From: Williamsia muralis
GTDB taxonomy: Bacteria > Actinomycetota > Actinomycetes > Mycobacteriales > Mycobacteriaceae
Length of the DNA stretch: 64,000 nucleotides
Assembly: GCF_002735905.1 (NCBI RefSeq)
Contig: NZ_PEBD01000004.1
Span: 372,001 to 436,000, forward strand
Direction of reading: 5' to 3'
Part shown: one piece after another, positions 62,075-64,000 of the stretch
How the letters are laid out: every line of letters starts with the position of its first letter
Numbering within the stretch: position 1 is the stretch's first letter
The notes under the pieces: model-generated
Told to the model about the DNA's origin: nothing
The model's input: only the letters and a program-made list of their open reading frames with translations
Databases searched by the model: none
Translations under genes and position numbers: made by a program

Positions 62075-64000
62075 TCAGACCCCCAGCAACCTCGCGCAAC
62101 GAAGTAACCCGATGTGGCTGTAGGCCTGCGGATGATTTCCGAGGGACCGTTCCGCGACCGGGTCGTACTCTTCGGACAGCAATCCCGTCGGACCGGCGGC
62201 CTTGACCATCTGATCGAACAGGGCCTCGGCATCGTTGCGACGGTCTATCAGCAGGTAGGACTCGATCAGCCAGGCGGCACACAGGTGGAAGCCGCCCTCG
62301 CCGCCGGGCAGGCCGTCGTCGTGGTGGTACCGGTACACCGTTGAGCCGCTGCGAAGTTCGGCCTCCGTCGCGTTCACCGTCGCGGTGAATCGCGGATCGG
62401 ACGGATCGATCAGCCCCGACAGCCCGATGTGCAGTGTGGCGGCGTCGAGATCGATGCCGTCATAGGCTGCGGTGTACGAGCGCGCGGTGTCGTTCCAGCC
62501 TTCGCGCAATACCTGGCGCGCAATGGTGTCACGCAGGACGGACCATCCGAGTTGCACCTGACGGCCGAACTCGTCGCCGAGCTTGAGAGCCCGGTCCACG
62601 GTCATCCAGCACATCACCTTGGAATAGACGTGGTGTCGCGGATTGCCGCGGATCTCCCAGATGCCGTGGTCCGGTTCGGTCCACCGGCGTTCGACGGCAT
62701 AGACCATGTCGCGCACCAGATCCCAGTCCTCGTCCCTGAGGGGTTTCGGATCACCGGCCGCCTGGCGTGCGTGCGACAGGGTCGAGATCAAATCGACGAT
62801 CGGGCCGAACACATCGAGCTGCACCTGCTGGTTGGCGGCGTTGCCGACGCGGACGGGACGCGATCCCGCGTATCCGGGCAGGGAGTCGATCACGGCCTCG
62901 GGGGGAAGGCCGGTGCCGGCCAGTGTGTAGAGCGGGTGGAGCCACTCGGGGCCGGTGACCGTCCCGAGCACCTGGTGCAGCCAGCCGAGGTAGTCCTCGG
63001 CCTCGGTGTACGAACCGACCGAGACCAGCGCGGACGCGGTCAATGCGGCATCACGCAGCCAGCAGTAGCGGTAGTCCCAGTTGCGGACTCCGCCGATCTC
63101 CTCGGGCAATGACGTGGTGGCCGCCGCCATGATCGAGCCGGTGTCGGCGTGCACCAACCCACGCAGGGTGAGCGCCGAACGCTTCATCAGGTCGCGTTTG
63201 ACGTTGGGCAGGTCCAGGGTTTTGGCCCAGTCGCTCCAGTAACTCTCGGCCGCGGCACGACGCTCGGCTTCGGGCAGCGGATGGGCATCGAGATCTTCCG
63301 TGCCGCAACGCAATTCGAGGACGATCTCGCCGCCGGATGGATCGATCACCGCGGTGGCCGTCTGATGATGCCGCTCGCTCTCGATCTCCCAGGTGACTCC
63401 CGGCGACCGGAGGACGAGTGGTTCGTTGGAGCCGAGCACCCGCAGCCCCTCGTCGGACGCCTCGATGCGCACGGCCGCCTGTCCGAACTCGGGCCGGGGC
63501 GCGAAACGAACATGGACGGGGACATCGCCGCGGATGACCCGGGTGAGGTCGGTGCGGCCGACCGGGACATCGTGGGGCAGATAGTCGGTGACCTCGAGCC
63601 CGGCCCATCGGGTGCGGACCGTCATGGTGCTGTCGATGTAGCGCTGGCTGAGCGGCAAGGGTGCTGCCTTGCCCGGCTCGATGGGCGGACCGACCGCGAA
63701 CTCGCCGGCTTCGTCGGTGCCCAAAAGGCTGCCGAACAGTGCGGCGGAGTCGGGTTCGGGGTGGCACATCCAGCAGATTTTGGCGTCGGGCGTGACGAGG
63801 GCGACGGTGCGCGGCGACGCGAGCATGGTGAGGCGTTCGATGGGGACGGCGTTGCCGCCGCGGAGCCAGGTGCGTCGTTCCTCGACCAGGAAGGCCAACG
63901 CGGTGGCGACCTGCTCGGTGTCGTCCACGCGGTAGGCGGCCAGCGAGTCGCCCTCTCCGACCTTGACCCCCAGGTCGGGTCCGTGCAGTCGCAGGAACGC
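62075..64000 (-). CDS. Trehalose-phosphatase/GH15 fusion protein (5' end beyond window)
   Basis: At least 641 residues are visible. The first about 50 (LHGPDLGVKVGEGDSLAAYRV...) match the C-terminus of OtsB-type trehalose-6-phosphate phosphatases. From about residue 60 a GH15 domain follows: ASPRTVALVTPDAKICWMCHPEPDS, GGVRNWDYRYCWLRDAALTAS, and EGGFHLCAAWLIESY. GH15 in mycobacteria is trehalase. So one chain may both make and split trehalose. The frame is open to the window end; a GTG at 63928 is internal. Confidence 0.9.
   Translation of the reverse strand, partial: AFLRLHGPDLGVKVGEGDSLAAYRVDDTEQVATALAFLVEERRTWLRGGNAVPIERLTMLASPRTVALVTPDAKICWMCHPEPDSAALFGSLLGTDEAGEFAVGPPIEPGKAAPLPLSQRYIDSTMTVRTRWAGLEVTDYLPHDVPVGRTDLTRVIRGDVPVHVRFAPRPEFGQAAVRIEASDEGLRVLGSNEPLVLRSPGVTWEIESERHHQTATAVIDPSGGEIVLELRCGTEDLDAHPLPEAERRAAAESYWSDWAKTLDLPNVKRDLMKRSALTLRGLVHADTGSIMAAATTSLPEEIGGVRNWDYRYCWLRDAALTASALVSVGSYTEAEDYLGWLHQVLGTVTGPEWLHPLYTLAGTGLPPEAVIDSLPGYAGSRPVRVGNAANQQVQLDVFGPIVDLISTLSHARQAAGDPKPLRDEDWDLVRDMVYAVERRWTEPDHGIWEIRGNPRHHVYSKVMCWMTVDRALKLGDEFGRQVQLGWSVLRDTIARQVLREGWNDTARSYTAAYDGIDLDAATLHIGLSGLIDPSDPRFTATVNATEAELRSGSTVYRYHHDDGLPGGEGGFHLCAAWLIESYLLIDRRNDAEALFDQMVKAAGPTGLLSEEYDPVAERSLGNHPQAYSHIGLLRCARLLGV

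Overview
The window is a 64 kb stretch of a high-GC actinobacterial chromosome. Gene order and content point to a mycolic-acid-containing member of Mycobacteriales, most like Gordonia; the genus is inference. From about 23.8 kb to 61 kb the genes follow the Mycobacterium tuberculosis lpdC-Rv0485 segment: lpdA, ramB, aceA, fadB2, the TetR of Rv0472c, DUF445, the XRE regulator of Rv0474, hbhA, DUF2516, deoC, the DUF2993 protein, a nitrilase, DUF2505, murB, an L,D-transpeptidase lipoprotein, an SDR and an Rv0485-like ROK regulator. The mycolate cyclopropane synthases umaA/pcaA that follow fadB2 in mycobacteria are absent; an SDR plus DUF4873 pair occupies the place. No rRNA, tRNA, insertion sequence, prophage or CRISPR array was recognised.

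Layout. 0.4-6.9 kb: a two-domain DNA-repair/base-recognition protein, a small membrane protein, a DsbA/FrnE oxidoreductase with an overlapping small ORF, a luciferase-like monooxygenase, htpG and a DUF4166 protein. 6.9-14.3 kb: a two-gene flavin monooxygenase operon, a WhiB protein, an aldo/keto reductase, a flavoprotein-ferredoxin pair, an F420/PPOX protein and an SRPBCC protein. 14.5-23.4 kb: a secreted protein, PPK2, a membrane protein, DNA polymerase IV, a DUF2079 membrane protein, a prolyl oligopeptidase and an Old Yellow Enzyme with a KstR-type box. 23.5-30.9 kb: lpdA, a DNA glycosylase, a DUF559 nuclease-like gene enclosed by inverted minisatellite arrays, a RecQ-phosphoribosyltransferase fusion and an amidase. 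31-36 kb: a FadR-type regulator divergent from the amidase, a fatty acid hydroxylase, a methyltransferase/CMD pair and an amino acid ABC transporter whose binding protein and permease are fused. 36-41 kb: the acetate/glyoxylate module ramB, a lipoprotein, aceA and fadB2. 41-50.6 kb: SDR/DUF4873, TetR, DUF445, the XRE-hbhA operon, DUF2516, an AurF-like oxygenase with a MerR regulator, and two tandem hydrolases. 50.6-64 kb: deoC, purU, cell-envelope genes, and the 3' part of a trehalose-phosphatase/GH15 fusion running off the window edge.

Two global features stand out. First, about 20 genes have a TANNNT -10 hexamer ending 6-7 nt before the start codon, indicating leaderless mRNAs; at murB/DUF2505 two such hexamers overlap head to head. 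Second, a degenerate 21-bp GC-rich repeat occurs as four arrays in two intergenic loci, each locus being an inverted pair. One pair encloses the DUF559 gene and the other sits between the nitrilase and a methyltransferase. The unit is seven codons long and stays open as a DRAETPV-like heptad at both loci. This repeat family is the best candidate here for something undescribed.
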